This document shows positions 46,401-57,672 of a stretch of DNA of 64,000 nucleotides, in pieces. A program made the position numbers and the translations under genes. The notes beneath the pieces are model-generated. The model was not told the DNA's origin. It worked only from the letters and a program-made list of their open reading frames with translations, and made no database searches. Position 1 is the first letter of the stretch. Each line of letters begins with the position of its first letter. Source of the stretch: Hysterangium stoloniferum (taxonomy: Eukaryota; Basidiomycota; Agaricomycetes; Hysterangiales; Hysterangiaceae); assembly GCA_015178975.1 (NCBI GenBank), contig WHVD01000001.1:3844001-3908000 (forward strand), read 5' to 3'.

Positions 46401-48086
46401 TACTTAAACCAGAGTTTTTTGCAATTCGAGCCATGGAGGGTGTGTCAATACATGGGCGAGAATGTGAATTCCTCACTGCTATTCACCAAGGAAATGAGAA
46501 GGGTGAACAGGAGGAAGCAGTGATCACAGCAGTGAAGGAACTCCGAAAATCTGGTGGCCGATCCATCAGATTAATGGAATGGTCAGAGGAGGATGGACTG
46601 GTGTTGTATCAGGGAAAATATATGTACCAACAGACCCAGAACTGAGGTGTAGGATTGTGGAACAGCATCATAACTCTCAGATTGCTGGCCATGCAGGACA
46701 ATGGAAGACCTTAGAGCTGGTAAGCCGCAACTTCTGGTGGCCAGGCATATCGCAATATATAGGACAGTATGTCAAGACCTGTGACATGTGTGTGCACCAA
46801 GTTTCAGCATTGAATGCCAATTGGGGAATTACACCCAAACACCACACCAGATGATTGGTGGGATACAACTAGTGTTGACTTCATAGTTGACCTACCTGAA
46901 TACCAAGGGTATGATTCAGTTAGGGTAATTGTAGACCTCATGACAAAGCATGGACACTTCCTGCCCACACATAAGACTGTTGACTCTGTTGGTGCAGCTC
47001 AGATCTTTTTCAAGGATGTGTGGAAGCATCATGGACTTCCACAGTGAGTTATCTCAGATTGTGGATCACAGTTTGCAAGTCAATTCACTCGGGAATTATA
47101 CTGACTCCTTGGTATTCAACCAGCCTATTCCACAGCCTACCACCCTCAGGCTGATGGGCAGACTGAACGGTCAACCAAGAGTTGGAGATATATCTACGGA
47201 TTTTTGTAAATAAGTGCCAATCAGATTGGGTTGATCTTCTCCCACTTGCAGAATTCCAATATAACAACCATATCCATGCATCTATACAACAGACACCATT
47301 CATGTTAGACTGTGGACGTCATCCACGAATGGGCTTTGAACCAGACCTTAGATCCAATAAGGTGGAATCAGTAAATGATTTTCAAGACTGAATGGCTGAA
47401 ACTCTTGAAGAGGCAAAAGCAGCACTGGCTAAAGCAAAGGATGAGATGGCAAAGTACTATAACCATCGGCAAACCCCAGCACCAAACTTCAAAGCAGGAG
47501 ACCAAGCTTTCCTAGATGCCAGTGCCATTCAAATGGCCCAATCCTCAAAGAAGCTTTCACACCTTCGATTAGGGCCATTCAAGGTACTTGAACAGGTCTC
47601 ACCAATTGCCTATAAGTTGGAACTGCCCAAATCAATGAATAGACTTCACCCAGTCTTCAATGTGGTGAAACTGACACCAAAGATGAAGGATCCAATCATT
47701 GGCTGCCATTCTAAACCGCCACCAGATCCAATAGTGGTGGAAGGAGAGGTGGAGTATGAGGTTGAGAAGGTATTGGACAGTAGATGGAGATATGGGCGGA
47801 TTGAATACCTTATAAAATGGCAAGGTTTTGGCAGGGAACATAATAGCCGGGAACCAGGGCATAAAGTATTTGCCCCTGCCTTGACAGCAGACTTCCACAC
47901 ACAACATCCAGAGGCAGTAACAATTCAGGGCCCTATTCAAGGATCAAGGCAACCTCCAACCACTGCAGCAGTGCGAGTGACCCAGATTCCAGGGTTTCAA
48001 AAGGTCAAGCCTGGACTCTATTGGCAGCAACATCATGTTGGGATGCCATACCTTAAAAAGGGGGGTGATGTCAGGGGACAAGCTTA
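43488..48086 (+). pseudogene. Chromovirus pol (PR-RT-RH-INT-chromodomain)
   Basis: Protease: ALVDCGATGLSIDQDYV (43737-43790; DCG in place of DSG). [22 protein letters not shown] (44590-44645), [11 protein letters not shown], then VYLDDILIF at 44925-44952 (catalytic YLDD). A few codons are lost and the frame shifts near 44765. A TIR element splits pol at 45165-45787. RNase H: VEADSSDYATGAVLSQ near 45995-46040. Integrase: HHCC-type zinc region (GHAGQWKTLEL and TCDMC, 46690-46795), catalytic core (VDFIVDLPEYQGYD, then VISDCGSQFASQF, then AYSTAYHPQADGQTER). Chromodomain: YEVEKVLDSRWRYGRIEYLI, then KWQGFG (47755-47830). Most stops replace residues expected to be Arg, Gln or Trp. Confidence 0.92.
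45165..45787 (+). mobile_element. TIR-1 element copy 3, TSD GAG, inside chromovirus pol
   Basis: It starts GGAGGATAGTCAC and ends GGTTATCCTCT; GAG is duplicated at 45162-45164 and 45788-45790. Excising it rejoins pol as SWKE-VQAFLGFANFYR, the expected RT/RNase H connection. At 623 bp it is longer than the 524 bp copy, owing mainly to an internal repeat ('tatttgggttatgacttaat' near 45440 resembles text near 45350). Confidence 0.88.
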
Positions 48087-48385
48087 AGTTTTCCAATTTC
48101 ACTCCTGACCTTCCTTAATATAGTTTCATAAGTAAAGGGTGAGGGTACCTTGTTGTTATCACATTTTCAAACTCTGCTGCACCCTTAGTTAGTCACCTGC
48201 TAGCTGAGGATTCCTTAGACTTTTCTCTTTGGATTCCATCTGCTAGGTAAGTAATACTGTATTCTACATGTATGTAACTAAATATGTATACAACTTACTT
48301 CAGATTCCCTCTGCTAGATTCCCTCTGCTAGTGCCCCAACTCAGTCATAGTGCGAGTCATCACAGTCTAGAGAGTTGCCCTTACA
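48069..48385 (+). repeat. 3' LTR of chromovirus
   Basis: 317 bp; near-identical to the 5' LTR except a 15-bp tandem repeat and a few substitutions. Confidence 0.95.
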
Positions 48386-48386
48386 G

Positions 48387-51300
48387 CAGAAGAAAAAGCA
48401 GACAAAAGTCTCCCAGATAAAGTATTATGCTTATTGATCTTTCAAAGAATTGGTGAAGCAACTACAATTCTAAGGGGTGGAAAACTGCTTCAGCAATACA
48501 TTGTAGATGCATGGGCAGCAGCAGAGCAAAGCAGGCTATCATGGATAAGACACAATCAAGACACTTTACGAGCTGAAATGTACCATCAGGTGGTTGATGC
48601 CTTCACAGTACAGGATAATAACCAGCAACCTGAGCCAAATGAAATTGGAAGTAGATTTATACTGCCAGCAACCTTCCAAGGTAGTAGTCGGGATACATAT
48701 GATGGAAAATTTGCAAAATTCACTGGCTATATCACACAAATATGGCAATGCAAGCATGTTTATTACTATGACAGCCAACCCCAAATGGAGGGAAATAACT
48801 GAAGCACTTCTTCCAGGCCAAACTGCAGCCGATCACCCAGATATAGTGTCACATGTTTTTGCATTGAAAAAGGCACACTTGCTTCAGCTCATTATGAAGA
48901 AGAATTACCTTGGAAAAACAGTTGCTCATGTCCATACCATTGAATTTCAGAAGCATGGACTCCTTCATATGTATGCATTTGCTCATATGGTTTGAAGAGG
49001 GGGAAAAGCTTCAGACTCCTGCAGAAGTTGATTCTATGATATCTGCAGAGTTTCCAGATCAAGAGGAGCAACCAAAGCTTTACAAGTTGGTATCTGAGCT
49101 CATGACTCATGTATGTGGTGAAAAATGTATCAAAGATAACAAATGTACAAAGCATTTTCCCAAGCCCTTTCGTGAATCTACAAGTATAAATGAAGATGGC
49201 TATTCAAAGTACTGCCGTAGAAATGATGGCAGAAAACATAAAGTCAGAGGTCATGAGCTAGACAATCGACATGTTGTCCCTCACTGTGCTGCCTTTCTTC
49301 TCATTCTGGAATGTCATATCAATGTTGAGATGACTTTCAATGTTCACTCCATTAAATATATTCACAAGTATATATACAAAGGACATGATTGTACAACAAT
49401 GGAGTTTGGAAAGAACAAGGATGAAATTCAACAATATATTGATGCCCGCTATGTCAGTGCACATGAAGCATTTTGGAGACTTTTGGAAAATGAGATACAT
49501 ACTCAAATTCCTGCTGTCATAGCCCTCCCTGTGTATTTAGAGAATCACCAGTCAGTTATCTTTGATGGAATGGAGGGTCCAGAAGAAGCTTTGGATGCTG
49601 CCCATCGTTCCAAGACTAAGTTGATGGCATACTTTGAGGCCAATTCTAACAATACAGTAGCCCTTAATGGTAGAGCAGCCAATTCACTTCACTATGTTGA
49701 TTTTCCAGAATTTTTCACATGGAATTCAAAAAACAGAAAATGGAATACAAGGAAAAGGGGATTTGCCATTGGACATATTCATTTTGCAGGACCCTCAAGT
49801 GGCCCAAGGTTCTTCCTACGTACTTTACTCACAGTTGTCAAGGGGGCAACTTCTTTTGAAGATCTCAGGACCTATGAAGGACAGGTCTATCCTTCCAAGC
49901 AGCCTGCATGGCACATGGTCTACTTGAAGATGATAAAGAATGGAAGTTGTGTCTTCAAGAGGCAAAGGCTATGCAGACTGGATCTCAATTAAGGAGACTA
50001 TTTGCTACTATTCTCAGCCAATGCTTTCCTTCTGATCCAGCTGCACTCTGGCATGAATTTAAAGCAGACATTTGTGATGACTTAGAATACTTTCTTCAGA
50101 CACATCTTAACAAGCCAAAGCCATCTCCTGAGACAGTCCATGACTTTGGCCTCTTTAAACTTGATGAAATTCTTCATACAAGTGGGAAACCACTCTCAGA
50201 GTACCCTCATATGCCTCAATATACACAGCCATGGGAAAACAGAGTAGGAAATCGATTCATCAATGAACAGAGGGCTTATGACAAGGATACTGAGCAAATA
50301 AAAGCAAATATAAATATTGAAAAGTTAAATGAGGGCCAAAGGGTTGCATACAATCAAATTATGGATGCTGTCATTGCAAGACATGAAACTAGAGTAGATG
50401 GAAAGCTTTTCTTTTTAAATGGACCTGGGGGTACTGGGAAATCATTTTTTTGGAATACTTTGGCACATGTCTGCAGAGGCAAAGGACTCATTGTACTCTG
50501 TGTTGCCTCCTCTGGCATCACTTCACTTATTCTGAGTGGTGGGCAGACATCTCACAGTATGTTTCAAATTCCCCTTGAGGTTGATGAGAAATCCATCTGT
50601 ACAATGAAGAAAGGCTCAGATAAGGCCAATCTAATGAAAGAGGTCAGCCTTATTATTTGGGATGAGGTTCTAATGCAGAATCGCTTTGCCTGTGAAGCAG
50701 TAGATCGGAGCCTTAGAGATATCCTTAACAAGGATGTTCCTTTTGGAGGCATTACAGTAGCATGGGGTGGTGACTTTCAACAGACATTGCCTGTCATTCT
50801 TAAAGGTTCAAAAGAAGATATTATTGGTGCATGTATTTTACGGTCTCACCTTTGGCACAATGTCAAGATTCTGTTTTTGACTGAGAATATGCATGTAGAT
50901 CCTACTGATCAAGAGAGTGCTGTTTTTTCTCTGTGGCTTTTGGATATTGGACATGGAAAGGACATGCCTCTTGATCATATGTTCAAAGTCCCTGAACACA
51001 TGCTATGTGGACCAACAGTGGATAATTTAGTCTCAACTATTTATCCAAACATACATGATCCTGAGGTTCTTACTGATGAGTTTTTCTTGGAGCAGGCCAT
51101 TCTCTATCCTTGAAATACAGATGTAGATCAAATCAATGACATGCTCTTTGAAAAATTTCCAGGGATTGGGCAGACCTACCACAGTGCAGACAGTGTCAAA
51201 GATGGAGCCAATGAGACATTATACATATCCTCCTGAGTACTTAACTCAATCAACTTTGGAGGATTGTCACCAAGTAAATTGCATTTGAAACCTGGAGTGC

Positions 51301-51712
51301 CATTGATGCTTCTCTGAAACTTGGATCCAGGACAAGGACTCTGTAATGGAACAAGACTGTGGTTAATACAAATGACTCACAGAGTACTTGAAGTAAAGAT
51401 CATTACAGGACCTTCAGCAGGAGAGCTGGCATTCATTCCTCGAATAACAATTATTCCAACTACAAAACAAGTGCCATTTGAACTGCATTGTCGGCAGTTT
51501 CCAGTCAGGCTAGCATTTTCTATGATTATCAATAAGTCACAGGGTCAATCTTTAAAATTAGTTGGATTGGATCTGCGTAGTCCTGTGTTCTCACATGGAT
51601 AGTTTTATGTTGGTGTTTCAAGAGGGACAAATTGGGGAAGAGTGAAAATGCTACTCCATGACACTGATATGACTGCAAATGTAGTGTTTAAGGATGTTAT
51701 TATTGATCCATG
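48387..51712 (+). pseudogene. Helitron Rep/PIF1-like helicase, C-terminal two thirds
   Basis: Helitron_like_N: LLQQYIVDAWAAAEQSRLSW (48480-48545), then FITMTANPKWREI in shifted frame near 48760-48800. The HUH region reads EFQKHGLLHMYAF near 48945-48985; canonical proteins have H-x-H, so the second His appears as Tyr. Rep tyrosine region YIHKYIYKGHD near 49360-49390. After a frame change at about 49910 comes the helicase: Walker A GPGGTGKSFF (50420-50450), Walker B IIWDE (50655-50669), then GDFQQTLPVI. A TGA at 51111-51113 and further stops precede INKSQGQSLKLVGLDL and FYVGVSRG (motifs V/VI, 51530-51630). Not functional as it stands; the second copy at 61.0 kb is shorter still. Confidence 0.9.
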
Positions 51713-51935
51713 AGTATTCAGTAACATTCCAAAAGGAGACTGACTTATGTTTTTTAGGTTCAGTGAATTTACAAATGTATATAATGTATATAATTCTGAA
51801 TAATGTAAAATTTAATCACTTTAAAATAAGTCTCTGAATCGGAATAAGATATGGCTGTTGATGTATGTTTAAAGACATTATTATTGATCCACCAGGTCGC
51901 GAAGCGACCGAGTAAAGTTGTGGGGTGGTAGTGTG

Positions 51936-52206
51936 TATTAAAAATAGTATGAGTTGACTCTATTGCAATACACAATATACAAGGGTTTAATAAGCTTGTA
52001 ATAAAAGTATTTGTTTCTCAATATCTTGTGTCAGTTAGTGTAGCACCTCCTGACAATATAGGTTGGATGCTCTGGGAGGTGTATAGTGGTTCTGACACAC
52101 ATTAACCTCCAAAAGCATGGTCCACAATTAGCATCTTCATATGAAAAGTTGCAATAATTGGTGGACTCCCCCTATAAAAAGGTGTGTTTCATCATCAAAT
52201 TTAACA
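51936..52206 (+). mobile_element. Family B LTR, copy 3, TSD GTGTG, in Helitron 3' end
   Basis: It starts TATTAAAAATAG and ends AAATTTAACA, with exact GTGTG at 51931-51935 and 52207-52211. The empty site can be read from the inverted Helitron end near 60835, which lacks it. Just before it is a small palindrome GGTCGCGAAGCGACC (51896-51910). Confidence 0.88.
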
Positions 52207-52212
52207 GTGTGG

Positions 52213-52236
52213 TGGGGGCTTGCCCCCCACGGGTCA
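52213..52236 (+). other. Helitron 3'-terminal hairpin
   Basis: GGTGGGGGCTTGCCCCCCAC forms a strong stem a few bases before the end of similarity between the two Helitron copies. A hairpin close to the 3' end is diagnostic for Helitrons; the usual CTRR end is not obvious here. Confidence 0.6.
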
Positions 52237-53149
52237 CAGCCTTGTCCCTTGTCTGTTTACTTAGTAGACACTTCCTGTCAGATGAATATTACATAAGGCG
52301 CTAAATGTCTCAACGGTGTCTCATCAAGGCGAGTCTTGCGGTTCACCGCAGCAAACGCAACGCTATCCAAATCTCAACAAAGGACAAGCGAACCCAGCAC
52401 GAGCCCTCCGAACGGCGAAACAATGCACTAACCATAACGTTTGAATTTGGGTATATACCAACGAACTAACTACCAGCAGTCTCAAACCTCCGCCTGGCTA
52501 TTTAGAGTCGTCACTCCCTGAGGCCCACTGCATGCTCCTGAACACCTAAAGCGCGCTCTGCACTACTAATCAATTTTCTCTGTTTTAACTTTGATTAGCC
52601 ACTCCCAAAACGTTGTGATTACTAATCCACAGCTGGTGATTACTAATCCGCGGCCGGTGATTGTTAGCAGGCGAATGTTGTTGCCCGACGCGCCGCAAGG
52701 CGACGCTAACCATAAACTGCAGCAACAACTTCTCTCTGTGCTTCAGCACGACCGCCTGACTGCGAATGCGAGGGCGGTGTTACCATACCCCGCGCGGTGA
52801 CCTCGAAACGATCCCGAGAAATTGTCCAATCGAAGTTGATCCTTTGCATCACTCAATATTATATGTGCACCATCTATAGACTTTCCCCCAGATATTTATG
52901 GCTATAAATACGCTTTGAGTTAAACCGGACCGGATAAATCTATAATGGAGCGGTGGATTTTCCCAATAATGATCAAAGGTCTAGAGCTGAACGAACCAGG
53001 TAGAGATCAGGAGCATTTTTTAATTTAGAATCACCCCTATTTGCGCTCACAATATTTCTAGATACAGCTGTTCCAGTTTTTGCTCTCATTGCGACCGACG
53101 AGATGGTTATGAAAGCAAAGATCTAGGTAGGTAAGGAAGGATCGTAGGC
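52237..53149. other. CpG-containing intergenic DNA with a short direct repeat
   Basis: Near 52613-52660 the word GTGATTACTAATCC is repeated with a 21-bp period. The + frame 52591-52800 spans it but has no recognised domain. Unique-looking sequence of the second gene island. Confidence 0.5.
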
Positions 53150-53600
53150 GGACCTGATTGGTATCACACCACTATAACATGCTCAAATTGAACGGATTGT
53201 GCATCATCGGTTATGTTCGCCGTGATTACCGCATCAACTTTCCCCTGGTCTACATATCTCAATCGGGCCTTCATGAACCATATAAAGCCGACACCACACA
53301 ATAACGGTTCCTCTTAGGTATATCATGTAAAGCAGTGTACCCGTGATCTCCGCTGCACAGAATGACTTGTAAACCATTTGGAACTTGAGCGTCTTGGATA
53401 ACTTTCACCTTTCACTTTAGCCAACGCCCCATTGATTACCAAATTCCAGGAGTAATTTCCGAGACTCTATCATCTGTGGCAGTGCAGAGTGGCCGTTCCT
53501 GCTATTCAATGACGAATGCCTACCATACAAATGGTTCCAAGCCGAGTCATCTGGTCAATGCCGATTGTAATGATCAATAAGTTGATTTCTATAAAGATCT
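53150..53600 (-). other. Coding-like segments, unidentified (minus strand)
   Basis: Minus-strand frames give plausible protein text: QERPLCTATDDRVSEITPGI near 53470-53500, VPNGLQVILCSGDHGYTALH near 53320-53375, and VDAVITANITDDAQSVQFEH near 53175-53245. GT and AG dinucleotides that could join them exist, but I could not build one consistent model. It may be a decayed or short-intron gene. I do not recognise a family. Confidence 0.3.
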
Positions 53601-54268
53601 TCCGAATCCGGCGATCCCCTCAAACTAAATTTGCAAAAGATTCCCATCAAGATCATGTTGTGATAAGGGGTTTTCTATTTCGGCAGGTGATACACGTCGT
53701 AGAGCAGTTTCAGTCTTATTTGAAGGTAAGAACCTGGTATGGACCGATCACCCTGTGACGCTATTGTAAATAAATGAACGGTTGTTGGAATGTAACCAGG
53801 GTAAAGAGAGTTCCCTTTACATTTAGTTACCGGCTTAAGGAGACAAACAAATCTTCCGATTAATAAGACCACCTTGGAGCGATGCCTATGCGGTGCTGCC
53901 AGCGGTGATTCTCAGTAACTTATGGAGCATTGTCTATCCACATATCTTAGTTGAAACAGGAATGAGTCAAATAATCCCGAAGGAGAATACGGTGCATATT
54001 AGACGGATCTCGCGCTCTCGAGTCATAGTCATCCACGGCCGGAGTAGCCGGTGCCATTACTTTCATAGACTACAAGCCATCTAGCAGTTTCAGGAAACTT
54101 GTCTTCACCGAACTGCAAAGGCCGACTTTGTTCCCTGTGCTAGACGTAATCCCACTGTGCCGCAGTAGTACGCAGTACGCTCGAACTTTAAAGTCCGGAT
54201 TTGAAGTCAGCGGCTTCAACAAAACTTATATATTCACAATGAGATGTTGTAAATTATGGAAGTCTGAT

Positions 54269-55241
54269 ATGTCAGACTCTAGTAAATACCAACGCTATTA
54301 TACCTCAACATCCAGAAATGAACGTGCCAGTCAAGGGAATTTGCCTTCAATTAGAGACGTCGTCGGTGGTAAGATATCCTACTATATAATATCTATGCAG
54401 TATTAATACAGGTATATCCCTCAAAGACTACCTTGAACAGCCCAGCACCCCTACAGCTGAACCCAGCTCAAACGCATACGGATCTGGAAGTTCGATATAT
54501 CAAAGCAGTTCAGCATATCCTCGTAATGCGCAAACTATAAGAAGCGTGAGTAATTCCATGGTTTCATGCGAGATTTTCGTAATCGTTACTTACTCCAAAA
54601 AAAAAAAAAAAAAGACGCATACTTCAACATCACATGCTCACCCTCACTCGTCAATACAATTACCACCCTTACGATCTGCCCAGCCTACATATCCAAGGCC
54701 CTATACAAGCGATGCGGCACGTGGAGAGTCCTCAAGATATCATTCGCAGGAAAACTCTTCTGGATACTATCAACAAAGACCCTCTCGTTCAACGAATACA
54801 TCCGGACACTCTTACGATGTCTTTGAAATGGATTCAGACTACGGACTTGTTCATCAAAGATCTTCAGCACGAGATGATTTCCGTCAAATATCCAAAGAAG
54901 AAGCGATTTCGATGTCTACCGGGAGGCACGAATGCCCTCAATGTGGGCGACGTTTTGAGAAGAGTAGCCATTTCAAGGTCCGTTAGAATGACGAATAAGA
55001 GTGCTACGTATCTAATATTAATATTAACTGTAGAGCCATTTGACCACACATAGCGGCGAAAAGCGTATGACATTAACAGTTGTATTGCTGTAATTGTGAC
55101 TAATGTGTGCTCATTATGTTAGCCTTTAAATGTCCTTGGCCTGGATGTGGGAAAACATATACTGCTTCATCGAATTTGCGGCGGCACCAACGGACACATG
55201 GGGAACTTGAAGGCTCTAGTAAAAATGATCAATATCATTGA
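54269..55241 (+). CDS. C2H2 zinc-finger protein (putative transcription factor), five exons
   Basis: Exons: 54269-54368, 54412-54545, 54615-54977, 55034-55064, 55123-55241, all GT-AG and in phase, giving 248 aa. The first ~200 residues are Ser/Tyr/Gln-rich and low-complexity (ISLKDYLEQPSTPTAEPSS, YHSQENSSGYYQQRPSRS), typical of disordered regions in fungal regulators. The C-terminus has two adjacent C2H2 fingers. Finger 1 is CPQCGRRFEKSSHFK joined across an intron to SHLTTHSGEKP (C-x2-C-x12-H-x3-H). Finger 2 is CPWPGCGKTYTASSNLRRH, then QRTH (C-x4-C-x12-H-x3-H), with a TGEKP-like linker. A short acidic tail ends the protein. It likely binds DNA in the nucleus; targets are unknown. Intron 2 ends in a long A run before the acceptor, unusual because a pyrimidine tract is expected. 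The upstream frame is also open, so an earlier start is possible. Confidence 0.85.
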
Positions 55242-56030
55242 CGGCGGGTATATTATGCGTATTTATTGATTTGAAGATATGTGTTAGAGGTATTACTATA
55301 GTATCAGTATCTTAGTATAATACTTTATAATTTTCTTTCGCAATTCTCCATCACAGGTAGAGCTATAATATATTTCCCAGTCTTAGATTACATTACATGT
55401 TTTGGTGTTTACTTCACATATTTTGCACACATGTAAATTCCCTTTCTGTCTCCTATTGTTTTCTACGAAATTCAGCTAACCAACTAATATGTTCCTAACA
55501 TGTGCAGTGTGTATGTATCAGGGAATGTCAGGGTGGGCATATACTTTATTGTGAGATGATTACTTCAATCTGGCACTAGGCACTGCCTGCCCCAGAGAGG
55601 CGTCCAATATTATAGCTGTGTATATTGGATAAAAAAAGATCGAATATACAACTTTAACAAGTCATGACGAACGCATTTAACGTGCGAGTTTTTCCAGTGG
55701 AGACAACGACACCTAGTGCGAACGGGAGGAAACCCTGACTTGTGCCTGACCTGCCTGTGCCTACCTTGCTTTTTGTGAGAATATGTATACTAGTTAGTCT
55801 GGATGCTGTGTCATGACCATATATACAATGAAAACCTAGTTTCTACATTTAATCAAAAATTTGAATTTGAATCCCCACCCATCAAACCAATCCATCCGAT
55901 TGACACAATTCCGTTGTTACTCAGTAGTCGATACGGGCTGTGTTGCTCTATGTGTTGAATTTAGGCTTACGCGTCGCTCACTCGGAGCCGACCGGTTGCT
56001 ATATAAGGTAGTCGACCATAGTAGAAACAC

Positions 56031-56179
56031 CTCAGTCCGTTACCTTACCTACAACGTGACTGAGGTGAGTTAAGATCCTAAGCTACTCGCCTTACTGTAA
56101 CTAATAGTTGTTTATTAGTTAAACTACTATCAGGTACATAATATATCAGTCCGTTACCTTACCTACAACGTGACTGAGT
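56031..56179 (+). repeat. Duplicated 33-bp palindromic block
   Basis: TCAGTCCGTTACC followed by TTACCTACAACGTGACTGAG occurs at 56034-56066 and 56146-56178. Each block begins and ends with TCAGTC/GACTGA, an inverted repeat. 'ttaaactactat' follows or precedes both copies, suggesting local tandem duplication. Confidence 0.7.
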
Positions 56180-56996
56180 TAAACTACTATTAGGATCTTG
56201 AGGTTCCTTTATTTTCAACACTATGTGATTGCAGGAAACTCTCATCAGCGATGATTTTCTAAAGATAAATAATAAATCAAAGGGTGATATCGTTGTATAC
56301 TGCAATTGAGAAACTGATCCAACCTTTACGGTAGTTCAGGGGATATGTGTGCAACGTTCCCGGGATTCGGTCAATTGTTAACAGACTCGATGGCCGCTAG
56401 ACCGATACCTAGCATGCCAAGAGAACCTTTTACATCACTTGCCAGAACTTTGAACCTTCTACTGTGAAACGGCCATTTATAACCCCTCTATAATCGGATA
56501 TTTGAATGTTACGCACAGCAGGTAAAGTGTTGTAAATAGAGGCGAACACGTACTCAAAATCCGGATCTCAATAACAGACCACGAAGCTTCTTTCTTGTTG
56601 TCCGACTCTTTACGGTCGGATCATGTCCCACAGTTCGTTCATTTTTTTGTTCGACTCAATCATGCCTTATAACCATTCTTCATTATTGTTCCGTTATTGT
56701 ATAACTACACACAGATTGATATACAAACCAGTCAAATCTTTCTCCTTCATATCTACTGATGAGTTGTATTTGTTATATAAAGCAATTCACAAATTGCGTA
56801 AGTGTTATAAAAGGCAAATTTTGAATGGGTTTCCGGAAGAAATATTTAGAACTGAAGATTAACGAGTGTAAGATGAGTTGTTATTCGTTACGCTAATTCT
56901 CGTATATATATATCGTACAGGTGGATAGAGTTTATCCACCTAAGTGGATCGACACATCATAAGCTACATCATTATGTGGCTCACCTATTGCATCAT

Positions 56997-57070
56997 ACAC
57001 ACGGCTCCACTCGCTCCAGTTCAACTCTCGTATACACACGGCTCCACTCGCTCCAGTTCAACGCTCGTAT
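56997..57070 (+). repeat. Direct tandem repeat, 2 x ~37 bp
   Basis: Two units of ACACGGCTCCACTCGCTCC followed by AGTTCAAC and CTCGTAT. Near-identical copies. No function apparent. Confidence 0.7.
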
Positions 57071-57436
57071 CTCAATAAGAACAGTACTTACTGTAGGAAG
57101 TTAGTGCATTTAATTGAAGCATTCTAGGCACTTGTCTAAGGGTGTGAAACACTGATTTAAACTTGTTAAGAGGATGTCGGAAAATGCATTTAAGACCCTG
57201 AAATCTAAGATATCACACCACCTATGTATATTGACCACTACCACGATCACGATCACCTGTCACGATCACTATCCATGCCACCACCCCTCATCCATTGTTG
57301 CTATCTATGTCACCAATAGCCACCGCCACCACTATTTACCTCTGCCACCACTGTCTGCCGCTGTCCCCCACTGTTCACCGCTGCCACCCACACATACGCC
57401 AAAACCCACGCACACACTGACACCCGCGCGTCCACC

Positions 57437-57672
57437 TGTAATCCCGTTGTCAATTGGGATCACTGGCGGTCACACAAGTTGACAGGACCATGGTGTATTG
57501 TCCAGAGCAGAACAAGATACAAGCAAGTGCAGCGTACGGTAAGATCTAAGGTCCTGAAAACTTCTCGGCTACTTATACGGTGCAACACGGTGATTATGTA
57601 ATCACGTGTTGATTGAAACGAGAATGTAAAACTAAAGGGTCCGTGCGTAAGACTGGGGGCACCAGGATTACA
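57437..57672 (-). mobile_element. Family C solo-LTR-like element, copy 2, TSD CCACC
   Basis: The reverse complement aligns with 10488-10703 over its full length. It runs TGTAATCC to GGATTACA with CCACC at 57432-57436 and 57673-57677. It differs by an extra ~17 bp near 57610 ('tgattgaaacgagaatg'). Confidence 0.85.

Larger units (their letters stand above)
41851..48385 (+). mobile_element. Complete Ty3/gypsy chromovirus, TSD GCAGA, inserted in Helitron
   Basis: LTRs at 41851-42153 and 48069-48385 both run TGTCAGGGGACAAGC to GTTGCCCTTACA. The target duplication GCAGA is exact (41846-41850 and 48386-48390). The LTRs are nearly identical; the 3' one has an extra 15-bp repeat ('attccctctgctag'). 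The order LTR-gag-PR-RT-RH-INT-chromodomain-LTR is complete. A purine tract (AAAAAGGGGGG, near 48055) precedes the 3' LTR. No TGG-type primer site follows the 5' LTR. All coding regions carry stops. Confidence 0.95.
40129..52236 (+). mobile_element. Helitron (rolling-circle transposon), multiply interrupted
   Basis: Helitron protein parts flank a 6.5 kb chromovirus: N-terminal region (40129-41850) and Rep/PIF1 helicase (48387-51712). The 3' end is marked by a GC hairpin (GGGGGC-TT-GCCCCC, 52215-52228), and the shared terminal text ends near GGTCACAGC. The second Helitron remnant's inverted end (about 60812-60840) has the same hairpin and terminal text and diverges right after. A family B LTR is inserted just before the hairpin. 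The 5' boundary is unknown and could include the exon-like array from 38764. Confidence 0.8.
55242..57436. other. Intergenic region with short repeats, no recognised gene
   Basis: A 79-codon frame at 56623-56862 (+) has no recognisable domain. Short repeats are listed separately. 57230-57430 is rich in CAC/CCACC words. Confidence 0.5.

Noticed and set aside
51896..51910. Palindrome GGTCGCGAAGCGACC considered as the Helitron terminal hairpin
   Set aside because: Similarity between the two Helitron ends continues beyond it to the GC hairpin near 52215, which is nearer the true end.
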